NCBI RefSeq assembly: GCF_000001735.4
Contig: NC_003075.7
Coordinates: 10,727,001-10,791,000 of the forward strand
DNA from: Arabidopsis thaliana
Taxonomy: Eukaryota; Streptophyta; Magnoliopsida; Brassicales; Brassicaceae
Direction of reading: 5' to 3'
Length of the DNA: 64,000 nt
In this document: piece after piece, positions 35,496 through 45,578 of the stretch
How the letters are laid out: every line of letters begins with the position of its first letter
Numbering within the stretch: the stretch's first letter is position 1
Made by a program: the position numbers and the translations under genes
Notes under the pieces: model-generated
Seen by the model: only the letters and a program-made list of their open reading frames with translations
Told to the model about the DNA's origin: nothing
Databases searched by the model: none

Positions 35496-37150
35496 TTCGT
35501 CTTCAATGGATTGATCAATTTAATCCACTTTACCAATTTAAGAAATTTACATGTAACAGCAACATTCTTATGATATTTTTTTGTTATTAACATTCTTGTG
35601 ATCTTGACCTGAAAGGCTGAAATTTATGAAAATACCCCATATTAAAACATTATTATAATATTGATTTTCTTATTTAAAGTTTCCATCTTCTATGGCTTGA
35701 TATTAAATCCGGAGATTTACATGTATCAGCAACTTCAAAAGTGTGTGGTCTGGATAATTCTAAAACCAAATTTTGATGAATGAGTCTAACATTTTTTTTT
35801 TTCTGGGTCAACTTCTATATATCTAAAAATTTAGATAGAGTCTGAGAGCTATTTTATTAGCCTGTTTGGGGTATATATGTATATAGTTAGCTAGTGGTTT
35901 CATTTACTAGTGAAAGTGGATAACCGATTTATAAAGATATACATACTTGATCATTGTAATCTTTCTGTTAATAAAAACTATAAAGATTAGTTCAGAAAAC
36001 CATGATAGTTAGAAATTTTCAAATCTCAATTAAATTTATTATTTTGGAAACGTACAGGATTGGTCTATTTCAACATTATTGATCGAACTAAGAAGAGAAA
36101 CGAACATATATGCGCATGAACCAACAAAATGGTTAAATTTTCGAATTATATGTTTGAAAAACTGCTAAATATAAGATGAAGAAATAATGTGTATAGTATG
36201 TTGGTCTAGCAATAACTTTGTCAACCATGTATTGATCTAAGATTTGAGTGGATATATGTATCTAATTAGAGATATTTCGTTAGGTTGGATCTATAGTTGT
36301 GTATGCATATAGTGTTTTTGGAAAATGGTTTTCTATATGAAGCATGATAAAGAAAGAAAAAAAATACATATCTGGAACCTAATCTTAACAGCCCAATACA
36401 AAAAGAAAAAACATTTAGACGACAGAGTCCATAGGTGCATGGGGGATACGAACGAATCGAACCATGCAGAATCCGTACTCATCTTCGACGACGAGAATCT
36501 ATGATACCCTGATGAAGCACCGGGTTAGTGGACTCGTCAAGCGGTCTTAGCAAACCATATCTGAAGTAAAGAACAGGCGAGTTCAGGGTTGTTAATTTGT
36601 TATAGGTGGCATGCTAGAGGAGAGGCTTTTCTTTGATGGTAGAGACTATCAATTTCAGAAGTTGTACTGCTGATTTGGGTATATCTCGATGAAGCATGTT
36701 GCTCTTCTCAGTCCAATGTTACAGTAGTTCCCGATATAAGGTATCCTCCGGTGCGTTTGAGAAAATTCATTAGACTCCCAAATGGTGACCAATCGCCTGA
36801 CCAAAACCAGGATTCTCTTCTATTAATATGTAATTTCCTAAAGTAGAATGTGGTTATAACATTTACGTGAATGTTGTAAAAATCATAGACTTATTAGTTC
36901 GTAGTTAGACTACTATATATGGAAACATGTACTGTACCAATAGAAAGGGTTCCTTGGATTTGATTTGAATTGTTTGATTCTTCTTTTTAACAAAACAAAA
37001 TGATTTGTAATTCTATAAATGAAAAGAAGCATTGCAATTAATAAACTTATAGTTTTATTGGACAATATATATAATAAGCAGATAAAGTTTATTTTCTGTA
37101 TAATTACGAAAAAAACTTCTTCACTTGCTGTTGTCGAAACTGTGGACAGC
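35496..37150. other. Intergenic flank of the CHIC gene
   Basis: 35580-35960 is the duplicated flank also seen at 29835-30240. 36410-36830 is less AT-rich than its surroundings and shows short broken coding-like stretches, for example VVPDIRYPPVRLRKFI on the plus strand near 36724-36770. It may be a captured or decayed gene fragment that I do not recognise. Confidence 0.5.
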
Positions 37151-38753
37151 TTAAACCTTCTGTATAGTTCTGGTGGTTGCCGTCGTAGCATCCCATGCCT
37201 GTGAAGCTGTGAAATCCCCAAAATCGTCAAAAATCATAACATTTTCAATTAATATTAATATTTAGAATTTGGTATCAAATCAAACCTGCACGAGATAGAC
37301 CAGAATTATCGTCAGCACCGACATGCCACGAGAAGTAACCAAGCAAACCTCTCTGCTTGGCATATCTAACTTTCGTCACAATACTCTGATTATCATCGTA
37401 ACCAATCCAATTCGTGCCGGCATAACAATAATCTCCGACCACTGTGGAGTTATAAACCGTTGTTGCTCCGTTATCTACTATAAACTTCCTTATCTGACCG
37501 TAACCTATCGAACCATCTGGTGATATCGCCGCTCCAGTGGTAGGCGCGTAGTAGCTATGACTGTTGGCGTTTGTGAGACGCCACGCGTACCCGTAGTATG
37601 GAAATCCCAAGACAGCTTTCTTCGCTGGGAGTCCAGCTTGAATCCATGACCTTGTTCCAGCGTCTCCGCTTGGACCTATTATCACAAACCGGATTTAATC
37701 ATTATACAAAACCGGGTTTAATCATTATCGATCGTTTTATTTAATGTTGACCCTTATAAACCGAACCAAAATTTGCATACCGAATATTTTAAAAGCTAAA
37801 CTTGTGCTGTAACAAGACCAAATTTCGTGCAAGTAAACCAAGAAAAATCGAAAGAAATAAATTAAATTTGTCAAAATTTCATATTTTAGATAAATTACAC
37901 TAACTGTAATTATATTGAATATATCTTTACTTCTTAAGATTCATGAAACAAAAAAGTTGTGAATTATTTTAGCCAAACAAAAAAATGGTCGCGACCTAAA
38001 GTTTGGGATTTAATTGGTTTAGTTCATATAATGCTGTACCAAAAAATAAATTGTTGTACCTGCGTTTGAAGGATCAAACAGAGCGGCTGGTGGACCGGTC
38101 ACTCTGGACCAACCCGGTCCGTAAAAATCATAGGCCATAAGATTAACCCAATCCAAGCTGCTAGCAACGGCTGAAACCGGGTACAGTACCGAATAGTAAT
38201 TGTTGGAGTAGAAAACCGCAGCCGCCAAAAGCAAACGCGGTTTACCGCTGCTACTAGCTTCTGCTACAACCGCTGATCGCCATTCTCGAAGTAGCGTTCC
38301 GAAGTTGGTCATCTCCGTCGCACTGCTCGGATACTCCCAGTCTAGATCAAGACCGTGGAATCCATAGGATCTAGCCACTCTTATCGAAGAATCAATGAAT
38401 GATTTTCGAGAAGTGGGGTTACTTGCCATAGAAGCATACGCGGTTTTATCTGCTATTCCACCGCCGATGGACAAGAGGGTTTTAACAGAAGGGTTTCTGC
38501 GTTGGACAGTTTGTGTAAAGGTTGAGAATTTAGGTTGGTTTGCGGAGGAGACAGTGACTTGATTGGTTTGAGAGTTGAGATCAGCGAAAGCACAAAAAAG
38601 GTGAGTGAAGAGAGATGAGTCAATGTCGGTAACCGGAAATTCACTCGCCGGGAACCAGTACGAAGCTTTTACGACAGTTTGTGCCATTGAGCATTGGAGA
38701 GTGAGGAAGAATGTTATGGAGACAATGAGCGATATGAGTTTTGTTGAAGACAT
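37151..38753 (-). CDS. CHIC: Secreted class V (GH18) chitinase
   Basis: This enzyme hydrolyses chitin; the Arabidopsis class V enzyme is reported to act as an exo-type chitinase and to respond to stress. Exons on the minus strand: 38753-38060, 37675-37286 and 37206-37151 (TAA), 379 residues, all junctions GT-AG in phase. An N-terminal signal peptide is evident (hydrophobic residues 5-22, then CSMAQ), so it should enter the secretory path. Residues D136, D138 and E140 form a complete catalytic motif (FHGLDLDWEYP). TLLSIGG precedes it at about 92-98. MAYDFYGPGW and GYFSWHVGADD complete the active site. It ends ASQAWDATTATTR and a few more residues. It is the best-preserved member of the array and the probable functional reference. 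Its upstream flank carries an FKBP exon fossil. Confidence 0.95.
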
Positions 38754-40318
38754 TTTCGAGTTGCTGTGAAAAACAGAGATGGTTTGTTGTCTATTTATTG
38801 AAAAAGTATATTTACTTTCTTACGTAATTCAACTTTGAAAATGAGAAATCTATGAATAATATCTTACGAAAGAGAAAAGTCTTAGTTTTTGTTTTTTGCT
38901 AAACGAGAAAAAGTCTTAGTTGGGGCAAAATTTTGCATTTTATTTTGTCAACACACAAGTGTGTAATATGAATGCGAAAGCAAGGACCAAGAGACACATA
39001 TTCAACTTCATTTATATCAAAGTTGAATATTCAGCTCACGTATCCTATAGAATATCCAATTGCTTACGAAAGATTTTGTTTATATTCAATTTTAATCGTA
39101 TATTATATGATTTCTTGTCTAACAAGAAACCAATGGCTACTAATAGCGGTAATGACTCATTAGTGAAAGTGTATGGTTGCTGCCAAGTTCCATGCATGTG
39201 ACGTGTTGGGTTAATAATGGTTGTGGAGAGTCTCTGTCTACAGAGTACTGCCATTTTTTTAATATGTTTTTTACCAATTTTGATAATATATTTTTCTTCA
39301 AACAATTTTGATACTATTTAGTTTTTGAAGAATCACATCTTCAAGTATGGGTTATATATATAATTCGTTCTATCAATCTCTCTCGTTAAACGGAATAAAA
39401 GGAGTTTTGGTCTCATAGGCCACTGCAAGTCGGCAATCAAATTAGCATGTCGTATCGGATTATATATGAAACTAATGGTAAACAGAGAATCAAAAGAGGA
39501 GAGAAACCAAAGAACGGAGTATAGATATCTTAAGGTGAATTCTATTAGCATGCCAAACTCTCTCATGCGTAAACCAATCCCTTAATCACTTGATATCCTC
39601 TCCTACTTATTGTAAAAACAAAAGTCAATATATATTCTCCTAATTATTTGCTCCCAATCATTATACACATGCTGATGTGTGGCCAGTGTACTCCATGAAA
39701 TCTTGTCAACTACATGTTCAAGTGGATACCACTTTTGAGTATGAATGGGGGACAACAAGTGGCTGCAATATAATAGTGGCGTTTTGGGGGACAGCACGAG
39801 GGACTCTCAAGAACCAAATCCCTCCCAACTAGTTTTTCTTTATGAGTGTTTTCTTCTTAATGTTTGAGTTTCCACTTCTGTTCTTATCACATTAATACCG
39901 TCGCCTTGGGCTAATTGTCTCGTTTGCTCCTTTCTAGTCCGTCATTGTATGAGGATCACGTGGCTGACCAATAAGCCAGTCTACCCCCAAACTTTCCAAA
40001 ACTAGCTTAAGATTAGCTAAGGCCAAAGCTAATCAATGACGTGGACTCCAAAATAATATTTGACTTTTCGGGTTGAGATAACACACTGAGAAGAGAAGGG
40101 TGACAATGACATCTTTAAAAAGAAACAAATTAAATATGGTTTCTTTTCTAAATTAAAAACAAATTGGTTCTTGCTTCTATTATATTCATATCATATTATT
40201 CCTTGTTGCTTTGGCAATAAATAAGCAAACAACGTTTGTTTTCGCATAGTTTTACAAAAACAAAACTTCTTCACTGGCCGTTTTCAACATTAATACTTCT
40301 GTAGGATTACCATCGTTG
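38754..40318. other. Spacer derived from FKBP 3' gene sequence
   Basis: 39170-39245 resembles FKBP exon 4 on the minus strand. 39990-40095 resembles the FKBP intron 3 sequence at 45900-46010 ('aaaactagcttaaga', 'aaagctaatc', 'tggactccaaaataa'). The middle part, 39530-39790, matches 42180-42420. The whole spacer is a decayed copy of the neighbouring gene's end. No functional gene is seen. Confidence 0.7.
39170..39245 (-). pseudogene. Fossil of FKBP exon 4 (degenerate)
   Basis: The minus-strand translation RQRLSTTIINPTR matches RQRLFTTIFNPTR of the FKBP last exon, after which the frame is lost. Confidence 0.8.
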
Positions 40319-41614
40319 CTACCTCTTAGCATCCCATGCCTGTGACGCTGTAAAAATCCAAAAAATACCAAAATAAATCATTAAAACATTACCTTTTCGT
40401 TTCTGATAAGAAAACTAACGAATATTTTATTTTATTTAGAATTGGAATAAAACCGAACCTGCACGAGATAGACGAGAATTATCGTCAGCTCCAATGTGCC
40501 ACGAGAAATAACCAAGTAGACCTCTTTGCTTAGCGTATTTCACTTTCATAACAATACTTTGATTATCATCGTAACCAATCCAAGTCTTCTTGGCATAACA
40601 GTAATTCTGAACCAAATTCGAATTATAAACCATCGTTGCTTTGTTATCCACTATGAACCTTCTTATCTGATCGTATCCGATAGAACCGTCTGGTGATATC
40701 GCCGGTCCGCTGCTATTCGCGTAGTAGTTATGATTCTTGGCGTCTGTGAGACACCATGCGTAGCCGTATAATGGAAATCCCAAGACTGCTTTCTTCGCCG
40801 GAAGTCCAGCTTGAGTCCACGCTCTCACTCCGGCGTCGCCGCTTGGACCTATATACATATTCAACACGTTATATATGTATAGGTTTTATTACTTTATCTT
40901 AGCTTAGTTCAGTTATTTTTTTGTACCTGTGGTTATAGGATCGTAGAGAGGAGCTGGTGAGCAAGTTACTCTAGACGAACCCGATTCATAAAAATCGTAG
41001 GCAACAAGATTAACCCAATCTAAGCTATCGGCAACGGCATTAACTGGGTGTAAGACCGAATAATAACTGTAGGAGTAGAATACCGCAGCCGTCAAAAGCA
41101 AACGCGGTTTACCGCTGCTTCTAGCCTCTGCTTCAACCGCCAATCGCCATTCTCGAAGTAGCTTCCCGAAATTGTCCATCTCCGTCGTAATGCTCGGATA
41201 CTTCCAATTTAGATCGAGACCGTGGAATCCGCACGATCTAGCGAGCTTAATAGAAGAACTAATGAACAGTTTTCTAGAGGTGGGGTTACTTGCCATAGAC
41301 GCAAACGCGAAATTATATGTGAAATCACCGCCGATAGACAAAAGGGTTTTCACGGTAGGGTTTCTCCGTCGGACGGTTTGTGTAAATGTTGAGAATTTGG
41401 GTTTGTTTCTGGAGGAGACAATGACTTGATAGGTTAGAGTGTTGATATCGGCGAAAGCGCAAAAAAGGTGAGTGAAGAGAGATGAGTCAATTTGGGCCAA
41501 CGGAGATTCACTCTCCGCAAACCAGTAGGTAGCTTTCACGACTGTTTGGGCGGAGGAGAATCGTAGGAGGAGAGATAAGAAGAAAGTGATGGAAATGAGT
41601 TTTGTGGAAGACAT
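40319..41614 (-). CDS. Secreted GH18 chitinase-like pseudoenzyme, N-x-K motif (AT4G19820-like)
   Basis: Minus-strand exons 41614-40927, 40848-40459 and 40347-40319 (TAG) give 368 residues in an intact frame. The signal peptide resembles that of CHIC (MSSTKLISITFFLSLLL...SSAQ). SIGG is kept, but the catalytic motif reads FHGLDLNWKYP: the middle Asp is Asn136 and the catalytic Glu is Lys138. Beta-6 is VAYDFYESG rather than MAYDFYGPG. The beta-8 segment GYFSWHIGADD remains. It should be secreted and catalytically dead. It could bind chitin fragments as a lectin or decoy, or be evolving neutrally. Charge-reversed Glu-to-Lys also occurs in the gene at the other end of the array (3206-4695). The third exon encodes only ASQAWDAKR. 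Confidence 0.9.
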
Positions 41615-41866
41615 TGTTGCGAGTTACTGTGAGAAAAACGAGCATGGTTTCGTTGATTATGTATTTATCAACCAATTTTTTTTTTCTACACACGTGTTAT
41701 ACGAATGCGAAAGCAGGGACCAAGTGACACATGATCAACTTCATTTATATACACTAGAGTATAGAATATTAAATGCTTAAGAAAGATTTTTTTAAATTCA
41801 ATTTAATCGTATATTATTTTGATTCCTTGATTAACAAGAAACCAAGGAGTACTATGACAATATGAC

Positions 41867-42003
41867 TTATCGGTGAAGGTGTCTGGTGCTGACAAGTTCG
41901 ATGTAAAAAACGAGAGTTCCAAGAGGAGAACCTTCTCCATTGGTAAGACGTGTTGGGTTAAAGATGGTCGTGAAGAGTCTCTGTCTATATATCAAAGAAC
42001 TGC
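41867..42003 (-). pseudogene. Best-preserved fossil of FKBP exon 4
   Basis: The minus strand encodes RQRLFTTIFNPTRLTNGEG, then TLGTLVFYIELVSTR and a stop codon at the same place as the true exon. Near the 5' edge extra 'ata' bases disturb FFDRQ. No upstream FKBP exons accompany it. Confidence 0.88.
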
Positions 42004-42950
42004 AAAACACACTTACATACATACAACAAGAAAGAAACAGAGAATTTTTAAAAACCAAACATTGTGATCAGATTTATCAAGACATGAAATTGTAAACTTC
42101 TTTATTTCACTCGGGATTGAAGTACAAAACTAAGAAGTAAAGAGGAGAGCAACCATATAGAACCAAGTATAGAGTCTTAGGGTGTGAATGCTATAGCATG
42201 CCAAATTCTCTCATGCCCAAAACCAAACACTTCATCACTTTATACCCCCTCCTAATTGATTTGATCCCTACCAATATACACATGCTGATTTGGCTGCTCG
42301 AGGAACTCTTATCTTCTCCATGTGTGAATCTTTCTGTTTATGTGGATAAAACTTTTTTAGAGTATAATTTGTGGTCTAAAATGAATGAGGGGCAACAAGT
42401 GGATGCAATAATAATGTGAGTGTGGTCTTTTAGGAACAAGTAGTATGTAATGAGTGGAGGTGAATTTGTGAAATTTGGTTTGTGAGTGGTGTTTTAGGGA
42501 CAATAAAAACCAAATAAATTAGTTGTTCTCTTTAGCCAGTTGTCTCATGAGGGTTGAATGACTCGAATACCACTTTGATAAGATCTTAAACAATACTAGG
42601 CCTAAACCAAAACCAGCTTAAGAGTGTGGACATGTGGTGCACTAAGGAACTACCTAGGTCCAACGACCAACACTAATCTATGTGGGACTCCAAAATAGCA
42701 TTTGACTATCAAGATTGAGATATTAATAACACATCATCTACAAATAAAAACTTATATTTTTGGAATTTCAGATTTTGCAGAGTAGGCTACAAGTAGAACC
42801 AAATTTTGTTTTGGTTTGATTTTTTTTTTTGGTTCAGACTCAGTTCAAATTTGGATAAAAAATTATAACAATAACAAGAATAAAATGAATTTTAAATAAA
42901 TACGATAGATTATAGTAATATGTAAATGTATTGTTTTACCTACTAAACTG
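42004..42950. other. Fossil FKBP intron and spacer
   Basis: 42598-42735 matches FKBP intron 3 (about 45897-46010), including 'cttaagagtgtgg' and 'atgtgggactc'. 42180-42420 matches 39530-39790. No gene is supported. Confidence 0.65.
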
Positions 42951-43079
42951 AAAGTTTCAATTTTCAATTTTCAATAAGTTTTGGTTAAATTAATGAATAC
43001 ATTAGCCTTGGGCTTATGAAAAAGACAAAAAAAAAAAAAAAAAAAAACAGAACTAAGAACCAAATTATTTTCGTGTAGA

Positions 43080-43745
43080 AGTCATCCAAGAGAATATTGT
43101 AAGTTATAGTGTCAGCAATTTCTCCTTGATGGTGCACTATAGAAAAAAGCTTCATAACTTTGTTGATCTTTTCACCTTTCAGATATCGTAGAATGAGTAT
43201 GTTGAAAGTTTGAGTTAGGACGACATGGCAATAGTATAGAATGTCTTGGCTGCTGTATCCAAGTTGTTACAATTGTAACACTAACTTTCAATGAGGCTAA
43301 ACAACTTTCCTTCTAATCATTTCGCAAAACATATCTTCATTTTAGTCCTCTTTTGGCATAACCATTGAGGATACCACCGTAAATGATAACATCAAGAGCA
43401 ACACCTATTCTCAGCATTTTACGCATCATCTCCTCACTCTCACGTAATCTGGTGCTCTACATAGGCCTCTGATAAGCGAATTGAACGTATATATATATCT
43501 GGTTGTATCTTTTTGCTATGCATTTCATTGAACAATTTAAATGCCTTAGGTAGCTTAATTTGTTTGCTCAAAGTTTCAATGACCATGTTATACCTTTTTG
43601 CATCAATCGTAATACCTCTTCTTCTATCTGTTTCGAGATCCAATGCAACTGCCGCATCCATAGAGTCACAAGCACCTTTCACAATAGGTCCATATGTTGC
43701 CACATTTGACTGAAATCCCAGTTTCATCATCTTTCTCATAACAAT
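43080..43745 (-). pseudogene. PPR gene fragment
   Basis: The minus-strand frame 43739-43440 contains PPR-style helices: SNVATYGPIVKGACDSMD, DAKRYNMVIETLSKQIKLP, then AFKLFNEMHSKKIQPDIY. Further left, with stops, come SEEMMRKMLRIGV and DVIIYGGILNG. Frameshifts and stops make it non-functional. It is not an obvious copy of the intact PPR gene at 59948-62053. Confidence 0.75.
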
Positions 43746-43749
43746 TTTT

Positions 43750-44370
43750 TTTAAACTCTTATAAAAAAATATTTGTATAAATCACTTTAAAACTCTTGTA
43801 AAGTCTTTAAAAACAATTGTAAATCTTTTAAACTCCTGTAAAAATCATTATAGAATGTTTTAAAAGGATATACAAGAGTTTTTACAAAGATTTCTAAAAC
43901 CCTTATAAATCCTTTAATTTTTTTTAAAAAAATCCTTTAAAACCGTTTTATTTTCTAGCCAATTTTTATTTTTTTTGCACAAAAATTTCCCGCCAAAATT
44001 TTCTGATCCAAAATGTTCTCATCCTTGTAAATCCATTAAAAACCTTTTTAAACCGTTTAAATACCTTTTAACACAAAAAATTCTCTCAATTAGAAGATCA
44101 CTTTACAAAGATTCTAGCAATTAGAAGATCACTTTTTAAAAAATTGTAAATACTTTTAAAACAATTGTAAATCCTTTTAAAACCTTTGTACATCTCTTAA
44201 AACTTTTTTTTAAGCATTTTAAAACAGTTCTAAATTCTTTTATAAACTTTTTAAGACAAATGTAAATCTTTTAAACCCTATTGAAAACCGTTGTAAATTC
44301 TTTAAAACCCTTTAAAAACACTTTTATATCTTTTTAAAAACCTTTTAAAACCATTGTAAACCCTAATTTT
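43750..44370. repeat. Degenerate array of short units around 'ttttaaaac..ttgtaaat'
   Basis: More than twenty loosely spaced copies of 'aaa(a)c.(c/a)ttgtaaa' with 'cctttt' linkers, about 17-22 bases apart. The array is not strictly periodic. Confidence 0.7.
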
Positions 44371-44690
44371 CGGGATCAAGTTTTCCGTCCAAAACTACGG
44401 GATCATTAATATTTGGCAGGAAAATTTGTTGAAAATTTTTGGTGGAAAAATTATTATCGGATTTTTTTTTGTGGGAATTCGATTTTTTTATTTTGTTAAC
44501 TTAATTATTTTTAAATAAGGATAAAATAGTCGTTAAAAATAAGAAGATGACATAAATAAAAATTGCTTAGAAAAGGTATATTTTAAAAAAAAAATACCAA
44601 AGAAAAGGCAATTATAACAATTTCTTTTGAAAGTTTCAATTTTCAATGAGTTTTGGTTAATTCAATGAATAATACACTAGCCTTTCATTC

Positions 44691-45345
44691 TTTCATGATA
44701 TGGACATCCTTGAAAGTTGAAACATTACAATAGAGACAACAAAGATGAATTTTAAAAAGCAGCTTAAACCGAAGCCTATATATGTGAAGCAAGAGAAAAA
44801 TAAAATCCTGAAAATATGCATTTCTTGAAGCATAACGAGAGTTGATGGCCTGATAGTGAATCTGAAAGCAAAGGCACCCAATAATCACCTCTATATAAAA
44901 CCAAACCAGCAGGAGAGATAACTTTGGTGTTGCCAAGAAGAAGAAGCAGAGGAAAGCCCGACAGTATTAAGTTGAAAAGGTCGGTCCAAACCAGCCAATT
45001 TAGCCCTCCACAGTAACTGAACGTCCTTTATTCTAATTTGAGCGGGCTTCAACACCGCAGTATGAAGTCTTGAATTTCTTTCCCTCCATAGGCAATAGAC
45101 CACAGCTTGAAAGATTAACATGCATACTGCCTTTAACCTTTTAATGGAAGATGCGTTTCTACACAAGCACCAATATCAATAGGCAAGCAAGCTCTCAAGA
45201 GTAGAATCAGATGTCTTCCCCGAGGTCTAATCCATGATCCATCCGCACAAGCTTGAGAGACCGTAGCCATAATTTGAATTCCTGTAACTCTGGGTCCATT
45301 CAGCCTCGAAATATCTATCAATGGGCCAAGTGTTGTCCAATCTGA
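44691..45345 (-). mobile_element. 3' end of a LINE-type retrotransposon
   Basis: Minus-strand frames broken by frameshifts encode the end of a non-LTR reverse transcriptase. In order these are LDNTWPIDRYF, NGPRVTGIQI, DGSWIRPRGRHLILLLRACLP, and FQAVVYCLWRERNSRLH of the zf-RVT region, then a terminal CWFGFI and stop. The 5' part is missing, as in typical 5'-truncated insertions. The element interrupts a chitinase first exon at about 45345. Confidence 0.78.
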
Positions 45346-45394
45346 TCATCATGCCAATCATTATGATGAACGAGATGAGTTTTGTGGAAGACAT
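45346..45394 (-). pseudogene. Chitinase remnant: start codon and signal peptide only
   Basis: ATG at 45394 begins MSSTKLISFIIMIG, close to the CHIC and 41614 signal peptides. The 5' flank, up to about 45540, also matches theirs ('aatacgaatgcaaagcaggga'). After about 15 codons the sequence becomes LINE. The rest of this chitinase is gone. Confidence 0.85.
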
Positions 45395-45578
45395 TTTTTT
45401 AGTTACTGTGAAACAAAACAAGCAACGTTTCGTTGTCTATTATTTAGCAACCTTTTATTTATACACACAAATGTAATACGAATGCAAAGCAGGGAGAGAA
45501 GTGACAAATAATCAACTTCATTTACATCTAAAGTTGAAATTTCTATTCACTTATCCAAAAGTACTAGGACAATATGAC

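Larger units (their letters stand above)
42951..44690. mobile_element. Possible insertion bounded by a direct repeat of about 55 bp
   Basis: 'gaaagtttcaattttcaa' plus 'gttttggttaa' and 'aatgaata' occur near 42951-43006 and again near 44631-44685 in the same orientation. Between them lie a PPR gene fragment, poly-A at about 43030-43048 and a long degenerate array of 'aaa..cttgtaaa' units. A gene fragment in an AT-rich repeated package would suit a Pack-MULE or Helitron-type element. I see no diagnostic termini, so the class is unresolved. Confidence 0.4.
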
